64,000 nucleotides of DNA from Bryobacteraceae bacterium (GTDB lineage Bacteria > Acidobacteriota > Terriglobia > Bryobacterales > Bryobacteraceae). Location: the NCBI GenBank assembly GCA_026002855.1, contig BPGD01000001.1:2364001-2428000 (forward strand), read 5' to 3'. The first letter of the stretch is position 1. The number at the start of each line of letters is the position of its first letter. The position numbers and the translations under genes were made by a program. Below the pieces are notes generated by a model that worked only from the letters and a program-made list of their open reading frames with translations, did not search any database and was not told where the DNA came from. Shown here piece after piece: positions 53,402 through 61,442 of the stretch.

Positions 53402-53919
53402 CAGACGCCCGAAGCCGGGTGGAAGCTGTTTCCCCACAACCCACGAACCCTGAGGGTTGACAGCGGGGCAACGAGCATGCCACCCGGAAACACGCCCTCT
53501 GTCTGTGTCGTCACTGCATCACCGTCTGGTGGAGAAGCCGGATTCGGCTGGCGACCATCCGCGCTCGTGCTCGCGCTTCTGAGCCGCGACGGGAGCGAGC
53601 CCGCAGCGCGAGCGGAAGGAGCGGACATCGCCCCGCAGCCGGAGCCGCCGGTCATGTTCGGCCGCGCCGTTAGCCGCACGTTTTCGCATCCCTTGGCGCC
53701 CTTCACTCGCGCCTACAAAAAACGTTCCGGGCTGCGAGCGGAGCGAGTGCCCAAGAACGAGCCGAAGGAGACGTTCCTCGCTCCGGCCCGCCATCGGCCA
53801 TGCGCGCCTCTCTGGAGAGTCGCCTGCGGCTGAGGCCGTCCCCCGCGGCAACCGCGGGCTTCCTCCGTCGACACGGCCTTCGGCTGCGGCTCAGAACCCG
53901 CGTCTGCGCGTGGCGATGC
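53402..53919. other. GC-rich stretch without a recognised gene
   Basis: Open frames exist on both strands but none resembles a protein family. The bases show short repeated GAGCG/CGAGC-rich motifs such as GCGAGCGGAGCGAG. It may be decayed DNA between the tRNA and the sensor kinase gene. Confidence 0.4.
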
Positions 53920-56900
53920 TCATCGCGACTCAGACCGGGTCTCGTTCGGAGGAGACCCCCCGGCTGTGGCCGCCTGAGCCGCCTCCTGGACGGCCCGCAA
54001 GAGCTTCTCCGCCTCAAACGGCTTCGGGATGTAGCCGTCCATCCCCGCCCGGAGGCAGACCTCTTCATCGCCGCGCATGGCGTTGGCCGTGAGCGCGAGA
54101 ATCGGCCGGTGTCCGCCCACGGCGCGTTCCAGCGCCCGGATCTGCCGCGTGGCCTCGAGGCCGTCCAGTTCTGGCATCTGAACGTCCATGAGAATCACGT
54201 CGAAGTGCTCGCGACCGGCCAGCTCCACCGCCTTTCTTCCGTCTTCGACGCTCACCACCTCGTGCCCCTGACGGGTCATGAGCAGCTCGACCAGGCGGCG
54301 GTTTACGAGGTTGTCCTCAGCCAGCAGAATCCGAAGCTTCCTCGCCGGTTTGGAGGCCACGCCTGGCGACGACTCCCTGGTTCCGGCAGCGGGGGCTGGC
54401 GTTCGAGCGGGCGGTCCTGCCGCTTCCGAGCAGGCGCCGACGACGATCTCCAGCGTGAATGTCGATCCCTTGCCGGGTTCGCTTTCGACGCGGATCTCGC
54501 CGCCCATCAGACGGGCGAGCCGAGAGGAAATCGCCAGGCCGAGTCCGGTCCCGCCGAAACGGCGCGTAATCGACCCGTCGGCCTGGCGGAAGGCCTCGAA
54601 GATGGCATCCTGCTGGTCCGGCGGAATCCCGATGCCGGTATCAGCCACATGAAACCGCAGCCGGTGTCTTGTGGCGCCGGCGGGTTCGGCTTCCACGGCG
54701 ACGGAAACGCCTCCCTGCTCGGTGAACTTCACCGCGTTGTTCAGCAGATTCAGCAGCACCTGGAAGACGCGCTGCTCATCGCCGACAACAACTTCGGGCA
54801 CGCCGTCGCGGACGTCGAGGGTGAGATGCAAACGTTTCTCGACGGCTCGTGGCGCCACGGCGGACATCGCCTGTTCCACTACCTGCCGCGGCGAGAACCT
54901 CTCCTGCTGAATCTCCAGGTAGCCCGCCTCGATCTTGGACAAATCGAGGATGTCATTCAGCAGATGAAGCAGCCGGTTTGCCGAGACCTTCACCGTTTCC
55001 AGGTACTCCCGCTGTTCGGGAGTGAGTTCGGTGGAGAGGGTGAGGTCCGTCATGCCGAGAATGCCGTTCATCGGGGTCCGGATCTCATGGGAGATGTTAG
55101 CCAGGAACTCGTCTTTCAGGCGATTCGCCCGCTCACTGCGCTCCTTTTCCTCGCGCAACTGACGGGTGCGTTCCTCGACCGCCCGTTCGAGTCTGGCCTT
55201 CTCGCGCTCGTGCCGAACCCGGGATTGCTGCAAGTAAAGGAAAACGGAGGAGACGATAAGCAAAATCACGAGCGTGCGGAACAGCCAGTGGGCCCACCAG
55301 GGAGGCCGGATCCGGAATTCGAATACGGCCGGGCTTTCGCTCCACGAACCGGCGCCATCGAAGCCGCGAACCTCCAGCCGGTAGTTTCCCGGGGGCAGGT
55401 CCGGGAACTGCACTTCCGACAGACGGGTTTCCTTCCACTCGTCCGACAGCCCAACCAGCCTGTACAGGTAACGATGAGCCGACGGGCGGGCAAAGCGCAG
55501 CACGGCGAACTGAACCGTGAGCGTGTTGTCGGAATAACGCACTTCCGCGTGGTCTTCCGGCGCGAAAAGCTGCCGGCCGAGCCGCACGGAGGTGATCACC
55601 GTGCGCGGCGCGCCCGGGTACGGCCTGGCTGGGGATTCGTGAAACCTGGAAAGGCCGCCGCTGGTGCCAATCCAGACGGTCCCGTCCGGCTCGGCGAAGA
55701 AAGCATCCGTGTTGCAGTCGTCCCAGACGAGCCCATCGCTGCGCCGATATTGAACCCACGACTTGCCGTCATAAACCGCTACGCCCCGGTCCGTACCCAC
55801 CCAGAGGTGCCCGCGGGAGTCCACGCGTGCGAAATAGGTGAGTGCGGAGGGAAGCCCGTCGGCGGTAGTGAAGTGCCGGAAGCTGAGCCTCCCGTCCTTC
55901 CAGACGCCCCGTGTCAGGCCCGCGGGAATGTTGTAGACGAGCCAGACCTCGCCAGCAGGACCAAAACTGACGCCGTGAACGGAGTCGTCGAGCAGCCCAT
56001 CTTTCTTCGTGTAATGCTCCCAGCGCCCTCCGGCGAGCCGGAACAGTCCCTCTTCGGCTCCTACCCACACGTCCCCCGCCTTTCCGGCGGCCACTGTGAG
56101 CCCTTTGACAGGCGAACCGGAGGGAAGGGGGATCTCCGTGATGCGCCCCTCCGCATCGATGGCCGCCAGGCTGGGACGGCCGTAGGCCACAGCATACACA
56201 CGGCCGTCTTCCCCCGCGGCGAGACGCATGATGTCGGCGCCCTGTTCCGTGCCGGGAATCCGGAAACGCCGCACCGCGCCCGTTCGCGGATCCAGCCGGG
56301 TCAGCAGCCCACCCTGAGGAGCTGCCCAGATGGCGCCATCCGTGCTCTGGGTCATGGCAATCATGGCGCCACGGGGAAATTCCGCCGCACGGCGGAACCG
56401 GTAAACTCCGGCTGTCTTCTCGCCACGATAGACCCCGTCTCCGGTGCCGGCCCAGACCACGCCGCGCGAATCCACCACAACCTGCCAGACCGTCTCGTTG
56501 GCGAGCCCTTCGGCGCTCGAATAGCTCTCCCACTCCCCATAGCCGACCCAGCGAGCCAGTCCGCGGCCATTCATTCCGAGCCAGACGTTTCCCTCCCGAT
56601 CCAGATGAACGCTCGAGACAGAGTCCCCCGGCAGGCCGTTTCCCTTGCCGATGAGCTGCCAGTTTTTCCCGTCGTAAATCGCAATCCCGCCAAAGACCGG
56701 AATTAGCAGCCTGCCCAGGAAGTCCCCTCCCATCTGGGGCACCCAGGGACTTTGCAGATCGACCGGCGCCCGGAGCGGTTCAAACCGGGCGGCCCCTTTG
56801 CGGAGTACTTCGATCGTTGTCGCACTCCTCACGTACACATTGCCGTGGATGTCTTCGTAAAGGAAACTCCAGGGACCGGCGCCAGGTGTTGGCTGCGCTG

Positions 56901-57516
56901 CAGTCAGTTGGACCCGGTCCCGGCTGTCGAGCTCACAGAGATCCTTCGCGCAGCCGAACAAGACCCGGCCGCTGCGCGTCACCATCACTCCTGCCACCGC
57001 CTTCGCCCTCGGGCCGGTCGCCCCTGTGCGGGCCACGAGCTTGAACACCCAGTCGCCGGCCGGGCCCCGCCGCTCACCGATCACAAGACCCTCGCGGGTG
57101 GCGATATAAAGCCGGCCCGCTGCGTCCGAGGCCAGACCGCTCTTTCCGTTCACACGCTGCCCTTCCGGTCCAGGCAGGGGAACCAACACGAATCCCTGCC
57201 GGGAAGAACGATACAGGCCTTTGGTCGTTCCGAGCCACAGGGCGCCGTCCGGCGTCTGATGGATACTCAAGATGAAGGCCCCCGGGGCGAGGTCCTTTCT
57301 TCCGAACTCGACGAAGCTCTTCCCATCAAAACGGAAGAGCCCGTTCTGTGTTCCCACCCAGAGAAACCCCACCTGATCCTGGAAGATGCTCTCCACCGCC
57401 AGGTTGTTCAGCCCGCTGTCAAAGTCGTAGAGCTGGAAGAAGTACTGCTGCCCTGCCAAAGGGACCCAGACACCGGCCAGCAGAAGCCACAGCAGAAGGC
57501 GGGCGCGCATGCGCAT
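53920..57516 (-). CDS. Hybrid sensor kinase with two-component-regulator propeller
   Basis: The 1198-residue protein has a signal peptide ([16 protein letters not shown]). About 14 reg_prop repeats (about 25-640) form two seven-bladed propellers ([34 protein letters not shown]). A Y_Y_Y domain ([30 protein letters not shown]), a TM helix ([18 protein letters not shown], about 740-760), HisKA ([14 protein letters not shown], His about 810), HATPase_c and a C-terminal receiver ([11 protein letters not shown], phospho-Asp in [13 protein letters not shown] about 1110) follow. No HTH domain, so output goes by phosphorelay. Start at 57516 (ATG) is preferred over the adjacent TTG. Confidence 0.92.
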   Translation of the reverse strand: MRMRARLLLWLLLAGVWVPLAGQQYFFQLYDFDSGLNNLAVESIFQDQVGFLWVGTQNGLFRFDGKSFVEFGRKDLAPGAFILSIHQTPDGALWLGTTKGLYRSSRQGFVLVPLPGPEGQRVNGKSGLASDAAGRLYIATREGLVIGERRGPAGDWVFKLVARTGATGPRAKAVAGVMVTRSGRVLFGCAKDLCELDSRDRVQLTAAQPTPGAGPWSFLYEDIHGNVYVRSATTIEVLRKGAARFEPLRAPVDLQSPWVPQMGGDFLGRLLIPVFGGIAIYDGKNWQLIGKGNGLPGDSVSSVHLDREGNVWLGMNGRGLARWVGYGEWESYSSAEGLANETVWQVVVDSRGVVWAGTGDGVYRGEKTAGVYRFRRAAEFPRGAMIAMTQSTDGAIWAAPQGGLLTRLDPRTGAVRRFRIPGTEQGADIMRLAAGEDGRVYAVAYGRPSLAAIDAEGRITEIPLPSGSPVKGLTVAAGKAGDVWVGAEEGLFRLAGGRWEHYTKKDGLLDDSVHGVSFGPAGEVWLVYNIPAGLTRGVWKDGRLSFRHFTTADGLPSALTYFARVDSRGHLWVGTDRGVAVYDGKSWVQYRRSDGLVWDDCNTDAFFAEPDGTVWIGTSGGLSRFHESPARPYPGAPRTVITSVRLGRQLFAPEDHAEVRYSDNTLTVQFAVLRFARPSAHRYLYRLVGLSDEWKETRLSEVQFPDLPPGNYRLEVRGFDGAGSWSESPAVFEFRIRPPWWAHWLFRTLVILLIVSSVFLYLQQSRVRHEREKARLERAVEERTRQLREEKERSERANRLKDEFLANISHEIRTPMNGILGMTDLTLSTELTPEQREYLETVKVSANRLLHLLNDILDLSKIEAGYLEIQQERFSPRQVVEQAMSAVAPRAVEKRLHLTLDVRDGVPEVVVGDEQRVFQVLLNLLNNAVKFTEQGGVSVAVEAEPAGATRHRLRFHVADTGIGIPPDQQDAIFEAFRQADGSITRRFGGTGLGLAISSRLARLMGGEIRVESEPGKGSTFTLEIVVGACSEAAGPPARTPAPAAGTRESSPGVASKPARKLRILLAEDNLVNRRLVELLMTRQGHEVVSVEDGRKAVELAGREHFDVILMDVQMPELDGLEATRQIRALERAVGGHRPILALTANAMRGDEEVCLRAGMDGYIPKPFEAEKLLRAVQEAAQAATAGGSPPNETRSESR

Positions 57517-57626
57517 CAAACGATCTATCGGCGGGAAGGGCCCGCCGGTTCAGGGCGTTCCGCACAAAAACTGGGGTGAACCTCTTACCGTGGCTGCCCT
57601 CCGGCGGCTAGGATGAGAGGAAGAAG

Positions 57627-57980
57627 ATGAGCGAGCCGCCCGAGGAGCTGGTCGACCACATCATCACCCACCTGGGTGAGCAGCAGCCGGAGCTGATCGC
57701 CTCGATTGGAGATGAAGAAGTCCGGCGCCGCGTTCTCGCCGGCATCACCCGCGCTCATGCGCACCGTTTCGTTCAGCCGGAGTCCGTCACCGCCTTTGTC
57801 ACGCTGATGTTCCTGGTGGCGCCTGATTTCGACTCCCACCCGGCCATCGCCCGCGCCCTGCGGCTTCACGGATCCGAGCCCGACCGGCTCCGGCTGCTGT
57901 TCCAGCGCACGCGCGAAGAGGACTGGGACGAGGCGGCCGCCTCCTCGAAGGGGTGGCCGTCGATCCTGGGCGAGTCATGA
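57627..57980 (+). CDS. Small helical protein of unknown function
   Basis: The 117-residue soluble protein is probably all helical: LVDHIITHLGEQQPELIASIGDEEVRRRVLAGITRAHAHRF, then SVTAFVTLMFLVAPDFDSHPAIARAL, and an acidic, Trp-containing end (EDWDEAAASSKGWPSILGES). I recognise no family with certainty. GAGGAAGAAG lies before the ATG, and TAGGAT 12 bases upstream may be the -10. Its stop overlaps the start of the ATP-pyrophosphatase gene by 4 bases, so they are expressed together. It is divergent from the hybrid kinase. Confidence 0.65.
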   Translation: MSEPPEELVDHIITHLGEQQPELIASIGDEEVRRRVLAGITRAHAHRFVQPESVTAFVTLMFLVAPDFDSHPAIARALRLHGSEPDRLRLLFQRTREEDWDEAAASSKGWPSILGES

Positions 57981-58666
57981 GCGGCGGGCCCCGACGCGCC
58001 GTGGTCTCCTGGTCGACCGGCAAGGACTGTGCCTGGGCGTTTCACCGAATTGTCCGCAAAGGTGGCGTGGAAATCCAGGGGCTGCTGGCCACCGTGAACG
58101 CCGAATTTGGCCGTGTTTCCATGCATGGCGTGCGCCGGGAGCTCGCCCGGATGCAGGCCAGCGCGATGGGACTGCCGCTGATGGAAGTGGAGCTGCCTTG
58201 GCCGTGTCCCAACGAAGAATACGAGCGGCGGATGGCGGCGGCCTGCGCTCGTCTCCGCGCGGAGGGCATCGATACGCTGATCTTCGGCGACATCCACTTG
58301 GCCGACGTGCGGGCATATCGCGAAAGCCGTCTGGCCGGCACTGGAATCGAGCCCCTCTTCCCGCTGTGGGGTCAGGATCCCCCAAAGCTCATCCGGGAGA
58401 TGCTGGCGGCAGGTTTGCGCGCGAGGATCGTCTGCCTGGATCCGGCGCGGCTGGACCGGAAACTGGCCGGGGCGGAACTGACGGCCGCCACCGTTGATGC
58501 GTTGCCCGCACAGGTGGATCCGTGCGGGGAGAACGGCGAGTTCCATACGTTTGCTTTTGCGGGTCCGATGTTTTCGCGGCCGCTGGAGGTCCTCGCCGGC
58601 CCCGTCGTGGAGCGGGAAGGCTTCGTCTTTGCCGACCTGGTGCCGGCGGACTCGCGCCGCCGTTGA
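57977..58666 (+). CDS. Diphthine-ammonia-ligase-like ATP pyrophosphatase
   Basis: The 229-residue N-type ATP pyrophosphatase has the PP-loop SWSTGKDCAWAFH near the N-terminus, LIFGDIHLADVRAYRESR (the GD-I family signature) and DPCGENGEFHTFAFAGPMF. These are typical of the DUF71/Dph6-like family. Bacteria lack diphthamide, so the true substrate is another amidation or thiolation, and the bacterial role is unknown. Start at MSGGP (57977) overlaps the previous stop (ATGA). Confidence 0.88.
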   Translation: MSGGPRRAVVSWSTGKDCAWAFHRIVRKGGVEIQGLLATVNAEFGRVSMHGVRRELARMQASAMGLPLMEVELPWPCPNEEYERRMAAACARLRAEGIDTLIFGDIHLADVRAYRESRLAGTGIEPLFPLWGQDPPKLIREMLAAGLRARIVCLDPARLDRKLAGAELTAATVDALPAQVDPCGENGEFHTFAFAGPMFSRPLEVLAGPVVEREGFVFADLVPADSRRR

Positions 58667-58685
58667 TTTACAATGTCGGCAGGGT

Positions 58686-58762
58686 GGGCCCGTAGCTCAG
58701 CCGGATAGAGCGTCTGGCTTCGAACCAGCAGGTCGGGGGTTCGAGTCCCTCCGGGCCCGCCA
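58686..58762 (+). tRNA. tRNA-Arg (TCG)
   Basis: Acceptor arms GGGCCCG and CGGGCCC pair fully. The D-arm AGCTCAGCCGGATAGAGC, anticodon loop CTTCGAA with anticodon TCG, T-arm GGGGGTTCGAGTCCCTC and an encoded CCA are present. It is 77 nt. TACAAT at 58669-58674 is a suitable -10. Confidence 0.94.
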
Positions 58763-58807
58763 TCCTTGATCCCTACACCGACACCCATCGGTCAATCGAC
58801 CGGGTAA

Positions 58808-58990
58808 GCCAGAGGCGTATACCAGATCCCGCCGGGCGAACTCGCCGCCGTCGTCCAGTTCGGCCAGGTCCACCTGGACACGCCGGTCGCCAGGCCGCTT
58901 CTCCGGCAGGGAGTGCCCGTCGCTGTCCTGTCGCGATACGGGCATCAGCATTGGAACACAGCGGGCCGTGGCCGCTCACTTGAAGTTCAG
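58808..58990 (+). pseudogene. Probable cas1 fragment
   Basis: A 61-codon frame without start reads GVYQIPPGELAAVVQFGQVHL, DTPVARPLLRQGVPVAVLSRYG. It resembles the N-terminal beta domain of CRISPR integrase Cas1 (I-P-x-x-E/D-x-x-x-V-V-x-F-G-x-V then R-G-I-P-V-x-x-L-S-x-x-G). The catalytic C-terminal domain is absent and similarity ends before about 58990. It lies 45 bases after tRNA-Arg. No CRISPR array or other cas gene was found. A chance resemblance is possible. Confidence 0.45.
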
Positions 58991-59092
58991 GCTCCTCCGG
59001 CTCCAGGGCCGCGAGTAGAGCAGCGCGGAGCGCTGCAAGAACGAGCGGCCGCAGCGCGGTCCCGGCGCGAGCTGCGGCCCGTGGCAGTTTTC

Positions 59093-59185
59093 ATCCCTGC
59101 TGCTGTCCCGCCGGGTCGCGGGGGTTCGTTCCCGCGGCCTGCGGCCGCTGCACCGGCGGCTCTGTCTGGCGGGGACAGCAGGGAT
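59093..59185. repeat. Large imperfect inverted repeat
   Basis: ATCCCTGCTGCTGTCCCGCC on the left and GGCGGGGACAGCAGGGAT on the right pair with a small gap, enclosing about 50 GC-rich bases. No open frame of merit crosses it. With the cas1 fragment and the terminator at 59214 it accounts for the 515-base stretch 58763-59277, in which no intact gene is seen. Confidence 0.5.
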
Positions 59186-59213
59186 CGGGACAGGTCGTGC
59201 CGGCATAAAAGTG

Positions 59214-59233
59214 GCGCCGCCCGGAGGCGGCGC
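59214..59233 (-). terminator. Terminator of the 182-residue secreted-protein gene
   Basis: GCGCCGCC, loop of 4, GGCGGCGC: a perfect 8-bp stem followed on the minus strand by CACTTTTATG. It lies 44 bases past the stop at 59278. Confidence 0.7.
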
Positions 59234-59277
59234 GGCTCCCATCGCCGGTTGAAATCGTCAGGGCCGATGACGCCGGC

Positions 59278-59826
59278 TTAAATGGCCTTCTTGAAGAAAT
59301 GCACGATCTTCTTCCCGCCTTCTTCCGTGTAATACACGGTGACTTTTGCGGTCTTTTCTGATCCTTTTTCGATGTCCTTTCCGGCATCGCGCGCGGCCAG
59401 GTCGGTGAGGTGAAGCGTCTCCCGCCCGCCTTTTTCGGTCTCGACAATCATCTTCTTCCCGCCGCGGTCGATTTCACGCACGGTGTATGTCGACGCCTTC
59501 AGGCCGTCTTTGCCGATATGATCGACCGCTTCCGCCGATTTTTCTCCGCCCTTTTCAGTGTAATGGACGGCAACTGAAGTTCCCGCTTTGAGGCCGTGGA
59601 AAACGTCCCTGGCCGCCTCGCCGGTGTCGCGAAGGCCGTGAACCGCAGTCCGCGCGGTGAAGCGGAACGCATGCTCCGTTCCGTCCGCTGCCTTGACAAC
59701 AATCTTTTTGGCCGCAGAATCCAGCCGCAGCACCTCGCCCACCAGAACGCCGTGCTTCTCCTCGATGGCGCAGAGCGGCAGCGCGAGCGCCGCGGCCGCG
59801 AAAAGCATCATGATTTTCTTCAGCAT
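59278..59826 (-). CDS. Secreted protein with two Lys/Gly-rich repeat modules
   Basis: The 182-residue product has a signal peptide (MLKKIMMLFAAAALALPLCA). Two related modules of about 75 residues follow, each beginning with a strand-rich part (LDSAAKKIVVKAADGTEHAF; IDRGGKKMIVETEKGGRETL) and ending VAVHYTEKGGEKS or VTVYYTEEGGKK. This suggests two small beta barrels. No family with a function is recognised. AAGGAG lies 9 bases before the ATG. A single-gene transcript is likely, given the terminator. Confidence 0.65.
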   Translation of the reverse strand: MLKKIMMLFAAAALALPLCAIEEKHGVLVGEVLRLDSAAKKIVVKAADGTEHAFRFTARTAVHGLRDTGEAARDVFHGLKAGTSVAVHYTEKGGEKSAEAVDHIGKDGLKASTYTVREIDRGGKKMIVETEKGGRETLHLTDLAARDAGKDIEKGSEKTAKVTVYYTEEGGKKIVHFFKKAI

Positions 59827-59992
59827 GTTTGTCTTCTCCTTGTCTCTTCTTGTCTCTTCTTGCTCAGGCGTCCATCACCACACCGGGAGCGGGAGGAATC
59901 AGCGCATCTACAGGTTTCAGGTCGTGCGCCGATGGCAGAGCCTGCGGCGCACAGGGCTGTCTTCGCCGTCAGTGCCTGCGCGCCGCGGGCAG

Positions 59993-60412
59993 TTACTTCT
60001 TCCTGCCATGCAGTACGTGGTGTTCGTGCTTGCCCTTGGTCGCATGCACCAGCACGCCCTCTCCCTCCGGCTGCCAGATCTCGGAGAGAATGTACTGCCC
60101 GTTTACTTTGTCGAAAACGACCCGCGCATCCGACGAATTCTGCGCCGCCATGCGGGTGAGGATCTCCTCGACGGCAGAGGGTCCCTTCGGATTCGTTGTG
60201 CTGCTGACGACCACTGTTTCGTTGGTCGGGTGAATGATGAACTCGTAGTCGCCTGCGGGCAGGGTTTTCGTTCCTACCTTGAACGCGAAGGGAACGTTGG
60301 CCAGCACTGTGTCCGCAGCGAACACGGGTGCTGCCGTCAGAACCGCCGTCACTGCCAGGGCCAGCAGGACCCTTTGCCAGATGGCCGATCCATAAACGCG
60401 CTTGGTCTTCAT
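59993..60412 (-). CDS. Small secreted protein of acidobacterial type
   Basis: The 139-residue product has a signal peptide (AIWQRVLLALAVTAVLTAAPVFA). A beta-rich body follows: TVLANVPFAFKVGTKTLPAGDYEFIIHPTNETVVVSS, then VFDKVNGQYILSEIWQPEGEGVLVHATKGKHEHHV. Proteins with the VPFAF-V-G-x-x-x-LPAGDYEF start are frequent in acidobacteria and have no assigned function. The start at 60412 follows AAGGAAGGACAG. The His/Lys-rich tail may bind metal (speculation). Confidence 0.7.
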   Translation of the reverse strand: MKTKRVYGSAIWQRVLLALAVTAVLTAAPVFAADTVLANVPFAFKVGTKTLPAGDYEFIIHPTNETVVVSSTTNPKGPSAVEEILTRMAAQNSSDARVVFDKVNGQYILSEIWQPEGEGVLVHATKGKHEHHVLHGRKK

Positions 60413-60599
60413 TTTCTGTCCTTCCTTTCCGTCCAACCGGCCATTGCTGCCGGTTCTGATCCGACAGACGCACCCCGGACATTCCGCATTGCTAGCCCCG
60501 ATCAGGGAAAAATCACACTGAATTGGCGGGATCCATCTCGATGGGGAAACGCCGTGGGGCTCCTGGATGGGCGTCTTTGCCACGCGACGGCTCTATGGC

Positions 60600-61091
60600 A
60601 TGATTCAAGCGATGGCAGGATCCGAGGACCGGCCCCCGGCGCGGCATCAGGGCGGCCTGCGCGCGGCGGCCATATTCGAAGCCTCCAAGGGGCTGTTGGT
60701 GCTGCTCGTGGCGCTGGGCCTCGCCGAAATGTTGCACGGCAGTCTCCAGGAGGCCGCCGAGCATCTGCTGTTCCGCCTCCATATCAGTCCGCAGCGGCGC
60801 CTGGGCCGCGTGCTGCTGGATGCAGCCGCGCGTGTGTCACACCGCAGCCTCCTGCCGCTGGCGGCGCTGGCGCTGGCCTATTCCGCAGCGCGTCTGACCG
60901 AAGCCTGGGGACTGTGGCGCGGACGCGCCTGGGCGCAGTGGTTCGCCATCCTTTCGGGGTTCCTGTACCTGCCCTGGGAGATCTGGGCGCTATGGACCCG
61001 GCCGGACTGGATCCGCGCGGCGCTGCTGGCGGGCAATGTCCTGCTGGTGACGTACATGATCAGCGTGCGCCTGGGAGAGCGCCGCTCCTGA
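60600..61091 (+). CDS. DUF2127 family membrane protein
   Basis: The 163-residue protein has about four TM helices: GLRAAAIFEASKGLLVLLVALGLAEMLHG, LLPLAALALAYSAARLTEAWGLWRGRAWAQWFAILSGFLYLPWEIWAL and AALLAGNVLLVTYMISVRL. The R-x-x-A-x-F-E-x-x-K-G start and the EAWGLWRGRAWA loop are DUF2127 hallmarks. Function unknown. ATG at 60600 or 60612 are both possible; neither has a clear ribosome site. Confidence 0.78.
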   Translation: MIQAMAGSEDRPPARHQGGLRAAAIFEASKGLLVLLVALGLAEMLHGSLQEAAEHLLFRLHISPQRRLGRVLLDAAARVSHRSLLPLAALALAYSAARLTEAWGLWRGRAWAQWFAILSGFLYLPWEIWALWTRPDWIRAALLAGNVLLVTYMISVRLGERRS

Positions 61092-61136
61092 AGACGGCGC
61101 GGGCGAAGTGCCGCCCGGAAATGGCGCAAGCGCCGG

Positions 61137-61442
61137 TTACGCGGTCTCGACTTCGTGCAACGTGATCAGGCCCTCGACGACAATCTCTTTCAAACGCGGC
61201 AGCACCGGACGCAAAATGGCTTCTTCCTCGATGGCCACAATCATCACCGGGCGGTCGTCGGAAACGCCAAACAGGCCCTTGCGGTGCACCAGGCCGTGCC
61301 TGCCGTAGCCCATCCAGCCCAGCACGACGGTGGCGCCGGAGACATGGGCGTGCTGAAGCCGGCGCAGCACCTCTTCGTACAGCGGGACCTCGCCGATGCG
61401 GTCCGCTTCATTCAGGAACACGGTCAACTGGAGTTTTTTCAC
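61137..61442 (-). CDS. DUF190 family protein beside a metal efflux pump
   Basis: The 101-residue PII-like protein has LQLTVFLNEADRIGEVPLYEEVLRRLQHA, GATVVLGWMGYGRHG and DRPVMIVAIEEEAILRPVLPRLKEIV. It is a paralog of the DUF190 protein at 31118-31462, with the same order of motifs. The start overlaps the stop of the RND pump gene by 4 bases, so it is made with it and may sense metal or nucleotide and tune efflux. Confidence 0.85.
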   Translation of the reverse strand: MKKLQLTVFLNEADRIGEVPLYEEVLRRLQHAHVSGATVVLGWMGYGRHGLVHRKGLFGVSDDRPVMIVAIEEEAILRPVLPRLKEIVVEGLITLHEVETA

